Below the pieces are notes generated by a model. It was given only the letters and a program-made list of their open reading frames with translations. It made no database searches and had not been told where the DNA came from. The position numbers and the translations under genes are program-made. 64,000 nt of DNA, from the NCBI GenBank assembly GCA_947184155.2, contig CAMXCT020001100.1, positions 1-64,000 on the forward strand, read 5' to 3'. Below, in pieces: positions 60,101-64,000 of this stretch; positions within the stretch are counted from its first letter, which is position 1; each line of letters opens with the position of its first letter. Origin of the DNA: Cladocopium goreaui. Its lineage: Eukaryota; Sar; Dinophyceae; Suessiales; Symbiodiniaceae.

Positions 60101-63100
60101 CGCTTTTACCTCGCACTCAACAATTTACACTCCACATTTTACACTTCACACTTTACACTCCACACTCTACACTTACCACTTTACACTTCACACTCCACAC
60201 TTACTGCGTAACACTGTACAGTCCACACTCTGCGCTTTGCACTTTACACTGTGCACTTCACACGCTACACTCGACACTTGACACTGTACACTTTACACTC
60301 CGCACTTTACTTTGCACTTTACACTTTTTACACTTTTTGTTTTTTACTTTACACTTCAGACTTACACTCCGCACTCTAGACTTTACACTCTACATTTTAC
60401 ACTCCACACTCCACACTTCACACTTTACACTTTACACCCTACACTATACACTTTACACTCCACACTCTACAATTTACACTCCACATCACTCCACACTCCA
60501 CACTTCACACTTTACACTCTACACTTCACACTCCACACTTTACACTATACACTTTACACTTCACACTTTACACTTTACACTCCACACTTTACACTCCGCA
60601 CTTTACACTCCACACTTTACACTCTACAATTCACACTCCACACTCTACACTCCACACTTTACACTTTACACTCCAAACTTTACACTTCACACACACTCCA
60701 CACTTTACACTTCACACTCCACACTTCACACTTTACACTTTATACTTTATACTTTACACTCCACAATTTACACTCCGCACTCTACACTTTTCACTTAACA
60801 CTTCACACTTTACACTCCGCACTCTATACTTCACACTTTACACTTTACACTTTACACTCTGCACTCCACACTTTACACTTTACACTTGACACTCCACACT
60901 TTACACTTCACACTCCACACTTTACACTCTACATTTTACACTCCACGCTTCAGACTACACTCTACACGTTACACTGCGCACTCTAGACTTTACACAGCAC
61001 ACTCCACACTCTACACTTTACACTCTACACTTTACACTACGCACTCTAGACTTTACACTGCACACTCCACACTTTACACTTTACACTCCACACTCAACAC
61101 TATACACTTTACACTTGACACTCCACACTTTAAACTTTACACTCCACACTTTACACTCTACACTTTACACTCCACACTTTACAGGTCACACTGCACACTT
61201 TACACTCCCCACTTTACACTCTACACTTTACACTCCACACTTTACACTTCACACTCCACAGTTCACACTTTACACTTTATACTTAATACTTTACACTCCA
61301 CAATTTACACTCCGCACTTTACACTTTAGACTTTTCACTCCACACTTTACACTCCACACTCTATACTTCACACTTTACACTTTACACTCCGCACTCCACA
61401 CTTTACACTTTATACGTTACACTCCACACTTTACACTTTACACTTCACACTCCACCCTTTCCACTTTACACTCTCTACATTCTATCACTCCACACTTTAC
61501 ACTCTACACTTTACACTTTCCACTCTACACCTGACACTGTACACTCCACACTCTACACTTCACACTTTACACTTTACACTCCACACTCCGCACTTTACAC
61601 TTTACACTCCACACTTCACACTCTACACTTTACACTTTACACTCTACACTTCACACTTTACACTCGACACTGAACACTTTACACTTTACACTCCACACTT
61701 TAGACTTTACACTCTACAATCCACACTTTACACTCTACTCTTGTCACTCTACACTTTGCACTTAACCCTCCACACTCCATACTTTACACTCCGCACTCCA
61801 CACTTTACACTCCACACTTCACACTCAACACTTTACACTCCACACTTTACACTCTACACTTGGCACTTTACACTGTACACTCGACACTTGACACTTTCCA
61901 CTTTACACGTTGCACTTCACACTCCACACTCTACACTCCCTACTTTACACTTTACACTCCACACTTTGCACTTTACACTTCACACTCCACATTTTGCACT
62001 TACACTTTTCACTCCGTACTAGACTTTACACTCCACACTCCACACTTTACACTCCACACTCTACACTCCACACTTCTTACTTTACACTCCTCTCTCCACG
62101 CACTACGCTTTATACTCTACACTTTGAACTTTACACTCCACACTCTACCCTCCACACTTTTCACCTTACACTCCTCTTTCCACACTACATTTTTTCACTC
62201 CACACTCCACGCTCTACACTTACACTTTTCACTCTACACTTTACGCTTTACACTCCACACTCCTCACTTTACACTTCACACTCCAAACTTTACCCTCTAC
62301 ACTTTACACTCCACACGCCACACTCTACACTTTACACTTTACACTCCACACTCCACACTCTACACTCCACACTCTACACTTTACATTCCACACTCCACAC
62401 TCTACACTCCACACTTCTTACTTTACACTCCTCTCTCCACGCACTACGCTTTATACTCTACACTTTGAACTTTACACTCCACACTCTACCCTCCACACTT
62501 TTCACCTTACACTCCTCTTTCCACACTACATTTTTTCACTCCACACTCCACGCTCTACACTTACACTTTTCACTCTACACTTTACGCTTTACACTCCACA
62601 CTCCTCACTTTACACTTCACACTCCACACTTTACCCTCTACACTTTACACTCCACACGCCACACTCTACACTTTACACTTTACACTCCACACTCCACACT
62701 CTACACTCCACACTCTACACTTTACATTCCACACTCCACACTCTACACTCTACACTCCACACTTTACACTACGCTTTTTACTTTACACTCCACAATTTTT
62801 ACCTCACATTCTACACTCTAGACTTTACACTCCACACTCTACACTCACCACTTTACACTACACCCACACTTAACACGTTACACTGTACACTCCACACTCT
62901 GCACTTTACACTTTACACTGTACACTTCACACTCCACACTCCACACTCTACACTTTACACTTTACACTCTACACTTTACACTTTACACCCCAAATTTCAC
63001 ACTCCAGACTTTGCACTTTACACTTTTTCACTTGTTGCTTTGCTTTACACTCCACACTTTACACTGTACACTCCATACTTTACACTCCGCACTCTAGACT

Positions 63101-64000
63101 TTAGACTCTACACTTTACACTCCACACTCCACACTTCACACTTTACACCTTACACTCCACACTATACACTTTACACTCCACCCTTTACACTCCACCCTTT
63201 ACACTCCACACTCCACAATTTACACTCCACACTCCACACTCCACACTTTACACTCCACTTTCCACTTTACACTTCACACTCCACATTTTGCACTTACACT
63301 TTACACTCCGCACTAGATTTTACACTCCACACTCCCTGCACTTTTCACAGCACACTCTACACTCTACACTTTACACTCCACACTCTACACTCAACACTTC
63401 GCACTTTACATTCCACACTGTATACTTTACACTCCACACACTACACTCCACACTTTACACTTTACATTCCACACTCCACACTTCACACTTTACACTTTAT
63501 ACTTTATACTTTACACTCCACAATTTACACTCCGCACTCTACACTTTCCACTTCACATTCTACACTTTACACTCCGCACTCTATACTTCACACTTTACAC
63601 TTTACACTCTGCACTCCACACTTTACACTTTGTACGTTACACTCCACACTTTACACTTTACACTTCACACTCCACACTTTACACTCTACATTTTACACTC
63701 CACGCTTTACACTCTACACCTTTCACTTTCTACACTCCACACTCCACACTCGTCACTCCACACTTTACACTTTACACTCCACACTCCACACTTTACACTC
63801 TACACTTTACACTTTACACTCTACACATTGCACTTTACACTTTACACTGCGCACTCTAGACTTTACACTGCACACTCCACACTTTACACTTTACACTCCA
63901 CACTATACACCTTACACTCCACACTTTACACTCTACACTTTACACTCCACACTTTACACTTCACACTCCACACTTGACACTTTACACTTTATACTCTACA
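57195..64000. repeat. Heptameric satellite (TYYACAC)n
   Basis: Almost 7 kb built from TTTACAC, TCCACAC, TCTACAC and TTCACAC, with occasional variants (GCAC, GACAC, ATACAC) and some higher-order duplications. Two blocks of about 300 bp near 62030-62330 and 62395-62700 are almost identical. Because 3 x 7 = 21, all three forward frames read as permutations of the same Thr-Leu-His-Tyr-Phe-Pro-Ser peptide and rarely meet a stop. The array runs off the window. Confidence 0.95.

Noticed and set aside
57117..63977. Many overlapping long frames rich in Thr, Leu, His, Ser, Pro
   Set aside because: A 7-base repeat gives the same permuted peptide in every forward frame; not proteins.

Overview
The window looks like nuclear DNA of a dinoflagellate, most likely a Symbiodiniaceae/Suessiales-type alga. 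The evidence is low coding density with short exons in long repeat-filled introns, many introns starting with GC instead of GT, acceptors often read as AG(G), all recognised host genes on one strand, and a tyrosine-recombinase retrotransposon. No bacterial operons, Shine-Dalgarno sites, rRNA genes or CRISPR arrays were seen. All exon maps here were built by hand from reading frame, phase and family motifs; no alignment or RNA data were available.

Layout. 0.6-15.9 kb: scattered small plus-strand exons of one or more helix-rich proteins I cannot name, interrupted by CTG/CCT and CAC/CAT trinucleotide arrays. 16.7-25.7 kb: a GNAT-family N-acetyltransferase gene whose introns hold tandem repeats, a roughly 3.9 kb TATG/TAATG array and a tRNA-like Pol III element. 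27.3-43.0 kb: a DNMT2/TRDMT1 tRNA cytosine-5 methyltransferase gene with motifs I, IV (PPCQ), VI (ENV), VIII and X all recoverable. One of its introns is about 9.2 kb and contains a nearly complete 6.4 kb DIRS/Ngaro-like element with split direct repeats (A1...B1-A2-B2), plus an array of about 250-bp hairpin repeats. 44.2-47.3 kb: the catalytic domain of a poly(ADP-ribose) polymerase with the H-Y-E triad, in ten exons, five of nine introns using GC donors. 47.8-52.6 kb: a few weak exon candidates and a small membrane-protein ORF.

52.75-54.55 kb: seven near-identical tandem copies of a roughly 256-bp unit dominated by a long perfect hairpin, bounded by (TA)n and ending in a perfect palindrome. 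It abuts an AT-rich island (54.56-56.27 kb) with a broken minus-strand SF1 helicase carrying a C-terminal HNH/treble-clef-like zinc domain, probably a relic of a DNA virus or mobile replicon. 56.6-57.2 kb: an inverted copy of a repeat family also present near 18 kb. 57.2-64.0 kb: one continuous heptameric satellite (TYYACAC)n, which gives long meaningless open frames.

How the parts relate: three host nucleic-acid or protein modification genes (GNAT, TRDMT1, PARP) lie head-to-tail on the plus strand, as expected for unidirectional dinoflagellate gene clusters. The most notable arrangement is a retrotransposon that itself encodes a cytosine-5-methyltransferase-like protein, sitting inside an intron of the host cytosine-5 methyltransferase gene. 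The transposon also carries a predicted two-pass membrane protein as its first ORF, overlapping the gag-like ORF by ATGA.
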